Shown: positions 9,239 through 17,734 of the stretch, in pieces
Layout of the letters: every line of letters starts with the position of its first letter
Numbering within the stretch: the first letter of the stretch is position 1
Origin: Microvirga makkahensis
Lineage (GTDB): Bacteria; Pseudomonadota; Alphaproteobacteria; Rhizobiales; Beijerinckiaceae
Reading direction: 5' to 3'
Assembly (NCBI RefSeq): GCF_009830105.1
Contig: NZ_WURB01000011.1
Coordinates: 1-64,000 of the forward strand
DNA length: 64,000 nt
The notes under the pieces: model-generated
Told to the model about the DNA's origin: nothing
Database searches by the model: none
The model's input: only the letters and a program-made list of their open reading frames with translations
Program-made: the position numbers and the translations under genes

Positions 9239-9475
9239 ATGCAGACCTTCTTCGTCGAGATCAAATGCAAGCTCGGCAAGACCTACGCGGTCGCCAACGC
9301 CCTCGCCGACCGGGAGATCGCGTCCGAGATCTACTCGACCGCCGGCAATTACGACATACTCGCCAAGTTCCACGTGGACGACGACGTCGATATCGGCCAC
9401 TTCATCGCCGAGAACGTGCAGGTGATCCCCGACATTGCCGATACGCACACGATCATCACGTTCAAGGCGTTCTGA
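9239..9475 (+). CDS. Stand-alone Lrp/AsnC ligand-binding (RAM) domain protein
   Basis: A 78-residue protein that is only the effector-binding half of an Lrp/AsnC regulator: MQTFFVEIKCKLGKTY, then YDILAKFHVD and THTIITFKAF at the end. No helix-turn-helix precedes it. Such SraA/DM1-type single-domain proteins form oligomers that bind amino acids and may modulate full-length Lrp partners; what this one binds is unknown. The stop abuts the stop of the convergent transglycosylase gene with no gap. Confidence 0.85.
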   Translation: MQTFFVEIKCKLGKTYAVANALADREIASEIYSTAGNYDILAKFHVDDDVDIGHFIAENVQVIPDIADTHTIITFKAF

Positions 9476-10621
9476 TCACCAGGTGACCGCGCTGGTTTCC
9501 GTGGCCCCGGCCGCCGGGCGGGTGATCTCGGCGAGGTAGGGGCCGATGTCGTCATAGCGGTCCAGGCGGCGCACGATCTTCGAATCGATCTTGTTGTAGA
9601 GCTCGGCGACCGTGACAGGGCGGCGCTTGCGGCCCTTCCCTTCCATGAACAGACCCGCATTCGCCCTCGCCGCCTTCGGGAACAGCTTGGAGGCCTTCAT
9701 GTTCGGATCCTGGTCCAGCACCTCGAGGAAACGCACGGCGCTCCTCGCCCCAAGGAAATGCGCAAGATAGAGCTCCGCCTCGGCGAGTTCGCGCTCGCCC
9801 TGGGCGATGAGGGCACGCTCGACATCCTTGATCAGCTCACCCGCCATGAGGGCCGAGAAATAGGGATCGGTGCGCAGATTCATGATCCACCCACGATCCT
9901 TGTCGCTCACCACGGGCTCGCCGTTGACGATACGGATGGCTTCGGCTGCGGCGGTGAAGCCGTAATCGGCCGCGTGCAAGGAGACGATCTCGAGCCAGGT
10001 GCTGTCGATGAACTGGAACAGTCCCTCGGCGGAGGAGGTGGGAGCCTTGGCTTCGGGCGAAAGGCTCGATTCCACGTCGGCGAGCGTCATCATGTAGACT
10101 GGATCGACCCCCGTGACATGCGCGGCCTTGAGGATGGAGTGGACCAGCCAACGCGGGATATTGCGCCCATTGAAGGGAATGATCTCGTCCGGATTGCCGG
10201 CGGCTTCCGGAGAAATCTCCTCATGATCGGGCTTCGGCTGGCGCTTCTTGGACAGCGAGAACGCGCCGTCGAGGATCGCCTTGAAGAGACCCGGCTGCTT
10301 TCCGAGTTCGGGCGTATAGGCGACCGAGGCCTTCACGGGACTGGCCACGGCCAGCGGCTTTGCGGGGGAGGAGTGATTGTAGTCCGCCATAGCGGTGGGC
10401 AGGGTGGCGACGGCGGCAGGACCCGCCGTCACCCCCTGGAACCCGGCCATCAGCCCCAGAGCAAGAGCGACACGAATCGTTCGGCGGCGACCGCCCCGGC
10501 GTGGCTCCGCAACAGGTTGCGGCACGGCGCATAGCAGCGTTCTTGCATTGCTCGGCATCACACTTGTTCCCGCTGGGTTCGGCTTGAGTGCCGAACCACC
10601 CCTTGTGTCATTCTGGGACAA
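9476..10621 (-). CDS. Lytic transglycosylase-like SLT-domain protein
   Basis: A 381-residue protein with a basic N-terminus followed by a hydrophobic stretch (VALALGLMAGFQGVTAG, about 52-68), probably a signal sequence, a low-complexity linker, and an SLT-type fold from about 160. The catalytic region reads LADVESSLSPEAKAP followed by AEGLFQFIDSTW, with Glu as the likely general acid. It should cleave peptidoglycan glycan strands in the periplasm. The start could also be the internal ATG at residue 22. It is convergent with the Lrp-domain gene and has about 110 upstream bases before the cyclic-nucleotide-binding gene. Confidence 0.82.
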   Translation of the reverse strand: MSQNDTRGGSALKPNPAGTSVMPSNARTLLCAVPQPVAEPRRGGRRRTIRVALALGLMAGFQGVTAGPAAVATLPTAMADYNHSSPAKPLAVASPVKASVAYTPELGKQPGLFKAILDGAFSLSKKRQPKPDHEEISPEAAGNPDEIIPFNGRNIPRWLVHSILKAAHVTGVDPVYMMTLADVESSLSPEAKAPTSSAEGLFQFIDSTWLEIVSLHAADYGFTAAAEAIRIVNGEPVVSDKDRGWIMNLRTDPYFSALMAGELIKDVERALIAQGERELAEAELYLAHFLGARSAVRFLEVLDQDPNMKASKLFPKAARANAGLFMEGKGRKRRPVTVAELYNKIDSKIVRRLDRYDDIGPYLAEITRPAAGATETSAVTW

Positions 10622-10731
10622 GAGTTGACGGGTAGATGTGTCGAGAATCGGACAGCTTGGCCGTAAGAAGCCAATCTTATGGGTTACAGATGCGTCTTTT
10701 CCCCGGGAAATGATCCCTAAAACACGGATTT

Positions 10732-11178
10732 TCAGGAAGAGGACTGGGCGACGAGCTGTGCGTTCGTCCGCTCGAGACGTTGGGCCAGTTCGCGCATCAC
10801 GGCCAGGGACATCTGCGGAAACTGGGCCAGCAATTCGAGGAAAACGCGCTTGTCGATCCGAAGAGCAGTGGTCGGTTCGGCAGCCATGATCGTCGCGGAG
10901 CGGGGTGTATCGGAGAGGATGCCCATCTCGCCGACGAGGGCATTGCCGGAGAGTTCGGCTACCTGGATCTCCCCTGTCGGTGTGTTGAGGAGCACGCTGG
11001 CCCGCCCGTCGAGGAGCACATAGGCGGCATCGGAGGGGTCGCCCTGCGAGAAAAAGCGCTGGCCGGCGCCAAACTGCACCCGCTCGCTGGTGAAGGCCAG
11101 AAGCTTCAGGCGGGCCGGGTCGATATCCCGGAACATGGGAACCTGCCTCAGGGACTGCACCTCCGTCTCAAGGGTCAT
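10732..11178 (-). CDS. Single-domain cyclic nucleotide-binding protein
   Basis: A 148-residue protein made of one cNMP-binding beta-roll: FFSQGDPSDAAYVLLDGRASV, LVGEMGILSDTPRSATIMA (phosphate-binding-cassette position) and a C-terminal helix. It lacks the DNA-binding domain of Crp/Fnr proteins, so it should act through protein contacts. Its ATG overlaps the stop of the upstream ABC-like gene by four bases (ATGA at 11175-11178), which predicts translational coupling and a joint function. It may report cyclic nucleotides to the ABC-like membrane protein; a membrane cyclase is encoded at 1797-3398. Confidence 0.85.
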   Translation of the reverse strand: MTLETEVQSLRQVPMFRDIDPARLKLLAFTSERVQFGAGQRFFSQGDPSDAAYVLLDGRASVLLNTPTGEIQVAELSGNALVGEMGILSDTPRSATIMAAEPTTALRIDKRVFLELLAQFPQMSLAVMRELAQRLERTNAQLVAQSSS

Positions 11179-13949
11179 GCCACCTCTCCTGCAATGCTCT
11201 GGGCAGTCTCGCCCCCAGGCCCCTGGGCCTGCCGCTGCGGATCCGCCATTTTTTCTGTGACGATACGTCCGTCTCTGAAGCGTATCAGAACATCGAAAGC
11301 CGTGATCTGTCGATCATTCGACAGCACCATGAACAGGCTTTGTTGCTTGAGATGCTCGACAAGCGCCCGAAGAATTTTCCCGGCACGCTCCTCATCGAAG
11401 GGAGCCAAGGCCCCATCGACGATGAGGATGTCGGGACGCTTCACCAGACAGCGCACCAGATTGATGCTTGCGCGCTCCTGCGGCGACAGAAGCCGGCCCG
11501 CCGCGCCCACCTCGTGATCGAGACCGATCCGTTCGACGTCCTCCAGAAGATCGAGTTCCCGAACAACCGCCGCGATGGCCTCGGCGACCCGGTGGCGGGC
11601 GTCGGCCACCTGATAGTTGACCCGGCCGAACAAAAGATTGTCCCGCAAGGGTGCGGCCATGCAGATCCCCTCGGGATCGTAGAATTCCACTCCGGTCGCC
11701 TCGGCCTTTTCGAGAGTGTCGCGTACGAAGCTGCGGGCCTCGACGATCTGCTTCTTCAGGCTGTCGTCGAGCAGGCCGAGACGATGCCTTGCCTCCACAT
11801 AAGCAAGCGGCAAGGCCAGAAGCCGGGTCCGCTCCTCCCGTTTGGGATCGTGGCCACCCCTCGCCCGGCGGCGCAGAATAGCCTGAAACTCGGGCAGCTC
11901 CTCTGCGCCGATGAAGGAGAACTGGGCAAAGAGCGAGTGACCGGGTGGCAGACCCTGGAAGATTTCGGTCATGGTCTCGGCGATCTGCAGGCCCATCCTG
12001 ACAAGCCGGTCCGTGAGCCCCGCCCTGTCGATGGCGCTGCGGAACAGCGGATTGTCCGCCAGATTGCGCCCCGAGAACTCATCGGAGATCGGAACGCCGA
12101 ACAGAAGATTCTCGGCGATCGAGGCCTGGTCGTTGTAGCGGTCGATATCGAAGGGCTCGACGAGATCCGCCATGCCGCTCGACTGGAAGGTTTCCCGCAG
12201 TCGGTTCCGGGCCTCGACCAGACGCTCCGCGAGGGCGGCATGCCGCTCCGGATCGATCCGCCCGGCGAGACCGAACAGATAGATGGAATCTCCCATCCCG
12301 ATCTGCTCCAGCAGCCCGACCAGCACGCGATCGAGATCCTGCTCGCCCTCCAGGCCCAGCCGTGCGAGGTCGATCCAGCTATCGGCGATGCTCTCGAAGG
12401 GATTGCCGGTTCTCGCGGCCTCCGCGATGCGCCGCGCCGCCTCGCGCCGGTCTGCCTCGGCCCTGGCCAAGGGCTTGAAGCGCAGGCCATAGACGAGATT
12501 GTCGCGAATGCTGCCGGGAAAGATGATGGGATCGACGCCCGCATAGGCGATCTTGCGTCCCGCGACGGATACGGGGAGCTGCGTCAGATCGCGGCCACCG
12601 ATGGAGACGCGTCCGGCAAATCCCGTGATACGCCGGGCGAGGACGCGTGCGAGCATGCTTGCCGCGGGACTGCCGTTGGATGACAGCGCCACCTTGGCCG
12701 GAAGCTCCAGCGAGAAGGACGCATTCTCGACGACCATGTCGCCGTGAGGCCCGGGAAGGCCGAGCCCTTCCACGACGAGGCTTCCCACGAGCGGCTCGTC
12801 CTCGGCTTCCGCTTCGGATTCGATCAGCGGCCCCAGCCGCTCCTCCGCGAAATGCTGGGTCACCTGATCGTACTTCACCTGCACGTCGAGGCGCTGCTGG
12901 TCCCAATCGATCAGCTCCTTCAAAGGAGGAGGCAATTCCCGGTAGGCGCCGATGACGGCGACGAGCTGGCCTATGTCGAGCGTGCCGCGAAGCGCGAAAT
13001 AGCCGCCGACGGCGTAGAACAGGAACGGCGTGACCTGCGACAGGAAATTGTTGAGGAATTTGACCGCGAATTTTCTGTTGTAGATCTTCAGGCGGATCGA
13101 GAAGAGGCCGAAGAGGCGGTTGCCGATCTCCGCCCTCTCCCAGGCATAGGCATTGTGAACGTGCACGACCTCGATGCCGTCGAGCACTTCGCCGATGCGC
13201 CCAGCGAGTTCGCGCGAGGCCAGCTGGCGCTCCTTGCCAAGGCGCAGGAGCTCTCGCCGCAGACGGGGAATGACCGTGAACTGCACCGCGATCACCGCAA
13301 GAGCCATGAGGCCGAGCCACACGTTCTGCACCATGATGAAGACCAGTGCCGTGAGAGCCTGCATGCCGAGCAGGACCGGCGTGATGAAGGCATCGCCGAT
13401 GAACCCGCCGATGGGCTCGACCTCGTCCTTGATGATCGTAGCAGTCTCGGAGGATTTGACGGTGCGCAGGGCTTCCGGCGTGAAGCGCAGCACCATTGCG
13501 AAGAGGTCGAACCGCATGCGCCGGAGCATCCGCTCCCCAAGGATACCCTTGGCGAGGTTGATCCAGTATTTGAAGCCGTTGTTCACGACGACGAAGAGCA
13601 GAAACAGGCACGAAAGCCCGAGCAGGAGGCCGACGCGGCCCACCTGGAAGCCGTCGAAGAGCCGAATGGATCCGCCGCCGAGCCATTGCGGCCAGTCGAA
13701 ATGCAGCTGCAGGAAGGGTGCCGTAACGTTCCCTTCTCTGAAGGCCTCGCCCTGGATGGCCTCATTTACGATCCGGCGTGGCAGGTCCAGGGAAATGAAA
13801 TAAAAAGGTTGAGACAAAAGCACGACGAAGCATATGAATAGCTGGTCGCGTTTGGAGTGAGTCCAGATATACCGAAAGAGGCTCTTTTCCATTGCCGTAG
13901 AGTTATAACCTTCAAAGCTGAAGAGAACCTCTTCCCGATCTTTGGCCAT
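11175..13949 (-). CDS. ABC-exporter-like protein with degenerate, expanded nucleotide-binding domain
   Basis: Numbered from the ATG at 13949 (925 residues). An exporter-type transmembrane domain spans about 20-361 and is followed by an ABC-like domain in which every catalytic motif has drifted. Walker A reads SSNGSPAAS (422-430, no lysine). The Q-loop position reads AYAGVDPIIF. The signature reads LSPQE instead of LSGGQ (about 821). Walker B reads ILIVDGALAPFD (about 841) with Gly for the catalytic Glu, and the H-loop His is Asn in LSND. Between Walker A and the signature lie about 390 residues instead of about 90, including three copies of an (I/L)(R/A)(D/E)NL(L/V)(F/Y)G module, at about 481, 611 and 768. 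The frame is intact, so it is selected for something other than normal ATP hydrolysis. ATG 13892 is an alternative start. Confidence 0.85.
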   Translation of the reverse strand: MAKDREEVLFSFEGYNSTAMEKSLFRYIWTHSKRDQLFICFVVLLSQPFYFISLDLPRRIVNEAIQGEAFREGNVTAPFLQLHFDWPQWLGGGSIRLFDGFQVGRVGLLLGLSCLFLLFVVVNNGFKYWINLAKGILGERMLRRMRFDLFAMVLRFTPEALRTVKSSETATIIKDEVEPIGGFIGDAFITPVLLGMQALTALVFIMVQNVWLGLMALAVIAVQFTVIPRLRRELLRLGKERQLASRELAGRIGEVLDGIEVVHVHNAYAWERAEIGNRLFGLFSIRLKIYNRKFAVKFLNNFLSQVTPFLFYAVGGYFALRGTLDIGQLVAVIGAYRELPPPLKELIDWDQQRLDVQVKYDQVTQHFAEERLGPLIESEAEAEDEPLVGSLVVEGLGLPGPHGDMVVENASFSLELPAKVALSSNGSPAASMLARVLARRITGFAGRVSIGGRDLTQLPVSVAGRKIAYAGVDPIIFPGSIRDNLVYGLRFKPLARAEADRREAARRIAEAARTGNPFESIADSWIDLARLGLEGEQDLDRVLVGLLEQIGMGDSIYLFGLAGRIDPERHAALAERLVEARNRLRETFQSSGMADLVEPFDIDRYNDQASIAENLLFGVPISDEFSGRNLADNPLFRSAIDRAGLTDRLVRMGLQIAETMTEIFQGLPPGHSLFAQFSFIGAEELPEFQAILRRRARGGHDPKREERTRLLALPLAYVEARHRLGLLDDSLKKQIVEARSFVRDTLEKAEATGVEFYDPEGICMAAPLRDNLLFGRVNYQVADARHRVAEAIAAVVRELDLLEDVERIGLDHEVGAAGRLLSPQERASINLVRCLVKRPDILIVDGALAPFDEERAGKILRALVEHLKQQSLFMVLSNDRQITAFDVLIRFRDGRIVTEKMADPQRQAQGPGGETAQSIAGEVA

Positions 13950-14037
13950 GCCATAGGTGATCAGGGGTGGCTTGAGAAGAGGTAGAGACGGAGGATGCGT
14001 CGTCAACCGACGTGCCTTCCTACCGAGGGGCGTCCGG

Positions 14038-15315
14038 ATGGCGGATTTGGTGACCAGTTTGAGCAAGGAGCCCGAATCGCCCCTCCTCCGGAGCCAGCCG
14101 GCCAGAGGCGTCCGGGTTCTGATCTACAGCCACGATACCTTCGGTCTCGGCCATCTGCGGCGATCGCGGGCGATCGCCAACGCCATCGTCGGCGACTGGC
14201 CCGGCGCCTCGGTCGTGATCATCTCAGGCTCGCCGGTCATCGGGAATTTCGAATTCGGCAGCGGGGTCGACTACATCCGCATTCCCGGCGTCACCAAACT
14301 GCCGGACGGCGACTATCGCAGCCTCAACCTCAACGTGAGCCTGGACGAGGCCGTGGGTCTGCGGCAGGCGCTCATCCTCCAGACCGCCAAAGCCTTCCAG
14401 CCGGACGTGTTCATCGTGGACAAGGAGCCCACGGGCTTCCGGGGCGAAGTGGTGCCCGCGCTCGATTATCTGCAGGCGGCCGGCTGCCGCCTCGTGCTCG
14501 GCATTCGCGACGTGATGGACGAGCCGACGCTTCTCGTTCCCGAATGGGAACGGAAGGGGGCCAAAGAGGCGCTCGTCCGCTACTACGACGAGATCTGGGT
14601 CTACGGCCTGAAGGACGTCTATCAGCCGCTCATGGCCCTCGATCTCCCGGAAGAGGTGAACGGGCGCATCACCTACACCGGCTATCTGCGCCGCGAGGTG
14701 CCCCCCACCCCGTCGCTGACAAAGTACCCGAAGATCACCAAGCAGCCGTTCATCCTCGTGACGACCGGCGGCGGTGGGGACGGCGACGATCTCATCGACT
14801 GGGTGATCTCGGCCTACGAATCCGATCCCGATCTCGAGCAGCCCGCCCTCATTCTGTTCGGCCCGTTCATCGACCGCGACAAGCGCCGCGCCTTCGTCGA
14901 GCGCATCGCCAAGCAGCCGAAGCTCGACTTCGTGTCCTTCGACAACAAGATCGAACGGCTCATGAAGAAGGCGGACGCCATGGTGGCCATGGGCGGCTAC
15001 AACACGTTCTGCGAGGCGCTGTCCTTCGACAAACGCACGCTCATCGTCCCGCGCACGAGGCCGCGCCTCGAACAATACATTCGCGCGGTCGAAACCGAAC
15101 GACTCGGCCTCGTGCGCATGCTGAGCGATTACAAGGAGCCGCGCACGCCGGAGCGGATGGCACAGGCCCTGCGCAATCTCTCGTTCCAGCCGCGCCCCTC
15201 CGAGGTCACCATACCGGACCTCCTCGACGGACTTGACCGGGTGCAGGAGCGGCTTAAGGCTCTCCTCGAGCCGATCCCTCTGTTCAAGCCCGCCTATCAT
15301 CAGGCGGCCGAGTAA
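14038..15315 (+). CDS. Predicted glycosyltransferase, MurG-like (COG4671 type)
   Basis: A 425-residue GT-B protein. The N-terminus reads VLIYSHDTFGLGHLRRSRAI, the donor/acceptor loop typical of COG4671 glycosyltransferases. The C-terminal half has LVTTGGGGDGDD and MVAMGGYNTFCEALSF, which resemble the nucleotide-sugar pocket of MurG. I choose ATG 14038 (preceded by GAGGGGCG) over 13957, which would sit almost against the divergent ABC-like start. It opens a run of four tightly packed glycosyltransferase genes. The donor and acceptor are unknown; a surface polysaccharide or glycolipid is likely. Confidence 0.85.
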   Translation: MADLVTSLSKEPESPLLRSQPARGVRVLIYSHDTFGLGHLRRSRAIANAIVGDWPGASVVIISGSPVIGNFEFGSGVDYIRIPGVTKLPDGDYRSLNLNVSLDEAVGLRQALILQTAKAFQPDVFIVDKEPTGFRGEVVPALDYLQAAGCRLVLGIRDVMDEPTLLVPEWERKGAKEALVRYYDEIWVYGLKDVYQPLMALDLPEEVNGRITYTGYLRREVPPTPSLTKYPKITKQPFILVTTGGGGDGDDLIDWVISAYESDPDLEQPALILFGPFIDRDKRRAFVERIAKQPKLDFVSFDNKIERLMKKADAMVAMGGYNTFCEALSFDKRTLIVPRTRPRLEQYIRAVETERLGLVRMLSDYKEPRTPERMAQALRNLSFQPRPSEVTIPDLLDGLDRVQERLKALLEPIPLFKPAYHQAAE

Positions 15316-15324
15316 AACGTTCCG

Positions 15325-16605
15325 ATGCCTCCCTCACCCGAAGCCCGGCGGATCGCCATTACCGTGAAAGGCTATCCGCGGCTGTCCGAGACCTTCATCG
15401 CCCAGGAGATCCTGGCTCTCGAAGAGCGCGGGCTCGATCTCGAAATCTGGTCTCTCCGTCATCCGACAGAGCGGGCCGTCCATCCCATGAACAAGAAGAT
15501 CAAGGCGCGGGTGGCGTATCTGCCGGAATATCTCTACGAGGAGCCCCTGCGCGTTCTCAAGAGCGCCGCCTGGAGCCTCCGGCAGAAGGGATTCGGCGCG
15601 GCGTTGAAAGCCTTCTGGCGTGATCTGAAACGGGACTTCACGGCCAACCGGGTCCGGCGTCTGGGGCAGGCCTTCGTCATGGCGCGGGAACTGCCCGCCG
15701 ACGTGCGCCACCTTCATGTTCATTATCTTCACACCCCCGCCTCCGTCGTGCGCTATGCGGCTCTCCTCACCGGTCGCACCTGGACCTTTTCGGCCCATGC
15801 GAAGGACATCTGGACCACGCCCGACTGGGAGAAGCGCGAAAAGATGCAGGAGGCCCTGTGGGGCGTGACCTGCACCGCCCAGGGCGTGCAGACCCTGCAG
15901 GCGCTGTCGGGCCCCGATCGTGTTTCGCTCGTCTATCACGGCCTCGATCTCTCGCGCTTCCCCGCGCCTCCGGAAAACCGTCCCGCGCGGGACGGCTCCA
16001 ATCCCATGGACCCGGTGAGGATCGTCTCCATCGGCCGGGCAGTGGCCAAGAAAGGCTATGGCGATCTCATCCAGGCGCTCGCCGCCCTGCCGGGCGATCT
16101 GCACTGGCGCTTCGCGCATGTGGGCGGCGGCGAGCTTCTGGCCGGCTTCAAGAAACAGGCCCAGCAGGCCGGCATCGCCGACAGGGTGGCCTTCCTGGGC
16201 GCGAAGGCGCAGCCCGACATCATCGCCCTGCTGCGCGAGGCGGACCTTTTCGTGCTGCCCTCCAGAAAGGCGGCCTCTGGCGACCGCGACGGATTGCCGA
16301 ACGTGATCATGGAGGCGGCGAGCCAGAGGCTTGCCATCGTGGCGACGGACTTCGCAGGGATTCCTGAATTCATCCGCAGCGGCGTGGAGGGCGAGCTCGT
16401 TCCCCCCGGCGACTGGGAAGCGCTGTCGAACGCGCTCAACCTTCTGGCCCGGGAGCCTGAGCGGCGCAAGATCCTCGGCGAGGCGGCCTACCGTCGTCTT
16501 CGTCAGGACTTCTCGATGGAAGGCGGCATCGACGTTCTCGAATCCCGTTTCCGCGCGCTCGTCGACAACCCGTTGAAACAGCGGAGTCCGTGTGAGCGCC
16601 CGTAA
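15325..16605 (+). CDS. Glycosyltransferase family 4 (colanic-acid type)
   Basis: A 426-residue GT4 enzyme: VKGYPRLSETFIAQEILALE at the N-terminus is the hallmark of WcaL/AmsK-like exopolysaccharide transferases. LHVHYLHTPASVVRYAALL and FSAHAKDIW follow in the acceptor domain. VSIGRAVAKKGYGDLIQAL and the EX7E-type segment around GLPNVIMEAASQRLAIVATD belong to the donor domain. It starts 9 bases after the previous gene and overlaps the next by 14 bases, so the cluster is one operon. It should be cytoplasmic or peripheral on the inner membrane. Confidence 0.88.
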   Translation: MPPSPEARRIAITVKGYPRLSETFIAQEILALEERGLDLEIWSLRHPTERAVHPMNKKIKARVAYLPEYLYEEPLRVLKSAAWSLRQKGFGAALKAFWRDLKRDFTANRVRRLGQAFVMARELPADVRHLHVHYLHTPASVVRYAALLTGRTWTFSAHAKDIWTTPDWEKREKMQEALWGVTCTAQGVQTLQALSGPDRVSLVYHGLDLSRFPAPPENRPARDGSNPMDPVRIVSIGRAVAKKGYGDLIQALAALPGDLHWRFAHVGGGELLAGFKKQAQQAGIADRVAFLGAKAQPDIIALLREADLFVLPSRKAASGDRDGLPNVIMEAASQRLAIVATDFAGIPEFIRSGVEGELVPPGDWEALSNALNLLAREPERRKILGEAAYRRLRQDFSMEGGIDVLESRFRALVDNPLKQRSPCERP

Positions 16606-17734
16606 GTCTGCCGCGTTCTATGCCCCGCTGAAGAGCCCGAACCATCCCCTCCCCTCGGGCGACCGCACCATGGCGCGTCTTCTGGTCAAGACGCTCGACA
16701 GGGCGGGCTTCGCGCCTCATCTCGCGAGCGAGCTGCGCACATTCGACAAGGCTGGCGACCGGCGCGTGCAGGATGATCTGAAAGAGCGATCCCTGGCGGA
16801 AGCCGCCCGCCTGATTGCGCATTACCGGGCCCTGCCGCAGGAATGCCGGCCAAGCCTGTGGTTCACCTATCACGTCTACTACAAGGCGCCGGACTGGATC
16901 GGGCCGCGCGTCAGCAAAGCCCTGGGCATCCCCTACGTGATCGCCGAAGGCTCGCGGGCCGGCAAGCGCGCAGGGGGCCCGTGGGCTCTGGGCCATGAAG
17001 GTGCGGAGGCGGCGCTCGATCGGGCCGACGCCGTTTTCGTGATGACGGCCAAGGACCGCATCGCGCTGGAGCGCTCGCGTCCGCCGCACCAGGCATTGAT
17101 CGATCTGCCTCCCTTCATGGATGCCGAGGAATGGCCCGGGCCGGCATCCCCGCGGGTTTCCGGCGAGCCTCGCCTCCTGACGGTCGCCATGATGCGCGAC
17201 GGCGACAAGCTCGCCTCCTACCGCATCCTAGCGGATGCCCTTAAGGCTATCGCACGTCGCCCCTGGTCGCTCGACATCGTCGGAGACGGCGAGGCACGTC
17301 CTGACATCGAGCTGCTCTTCGAGCCACTCGCGGGGCGCGTGCGCTTTCATGGACGGATCGAGAGCACGAGCGGACTCGCCGCTCTCTACCGACAGGCGGA
17401 CCTGTTCGTGTGGCCTGCGGTGAACGAGGCCTACGGGATGGTGCTTCTCGAGGCGCAGTTCTTCGGCTGCCCCGTCGTCGCAGGCGATTTCGGCGGCGTC
17501 GCAAGCGTGGTGAAGGACGGGGAGACGGGATTGTTGACTCCGGCGGGGGATAGCGCGGCATTCTCCGATGCCGTGAAAGATCTGCTTGACCATCCTGCGC
17601 GGCTTCGGGCGCTCGGCACCCGCGCCCAGCACTTCGTCAGCGAGGAGCGCAACCTCGATCGGGCCGCCATGCGCGTGCGCGAGGTGCTGCGCTCGCTTGC
17701 GCTACCGGGAGGAGCACAGGCATGCGTGTTCTGA
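16592..17734 (+). CDS. Glycosyltransferase family 4
   Basis: A 380-residue GT4 protein initiating at GTG 16592 inside the end of the previous gene. AFYAPLKSPNHPLPSGDRTM resembles glycan transferases that act on membrane-linked acceptors. LFVWPAVNEAYGMVLLEAQF carries the EX7E-like donor-binding signature, and GCPVVAGDFGGVASVV the following nucleotide-sugar loop. It overlaps the next gene by 13 bases, suggesting translational coupling through the run. Substrates cannot be read from the sequence. Confidence 0.86.
   Translation: MSARKSAAFYAPLKSPNHPLPSGDRTMARLLVKTLDRAGFAPHLASELRTFDKAGDRRVQDDLKERSLAEAARLIAHYRALPQECRPSLWFTYHVYYKAPDWIGPRVSKALGIPYVIAEGSRAGKRAGGPWALGHEGAEAALDRADAVFVMTAKDRIALERSRPPHQALIDLPPFMDAEEWPGPASPRVSGEPRLLTVAMMRDGDKLASYRILADALKAIARRPWSLDIVGDGEARPDIELLFEPLAGRVRFHGRIESTSGLAALYRQADLFVWPAVNEAYGMVLLEAQFFGCPVVAGDFGGVASVVKDGETGLLTPAGDSAAFSDAVKDLLDHPARLRALGTRAQHFVSEERNLDRAAMRVREVLRSLALPGGAQACVF

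Noticed and set aside
13957..14037. A longer N-terminus for the first glycosyltransferase (from ATG 13957)
   Set aside because: It would leave almost no room for divergent promoters, and the Arg/Gly-rich extension is unlike the family; ATG 14038 has a better ribosome site.
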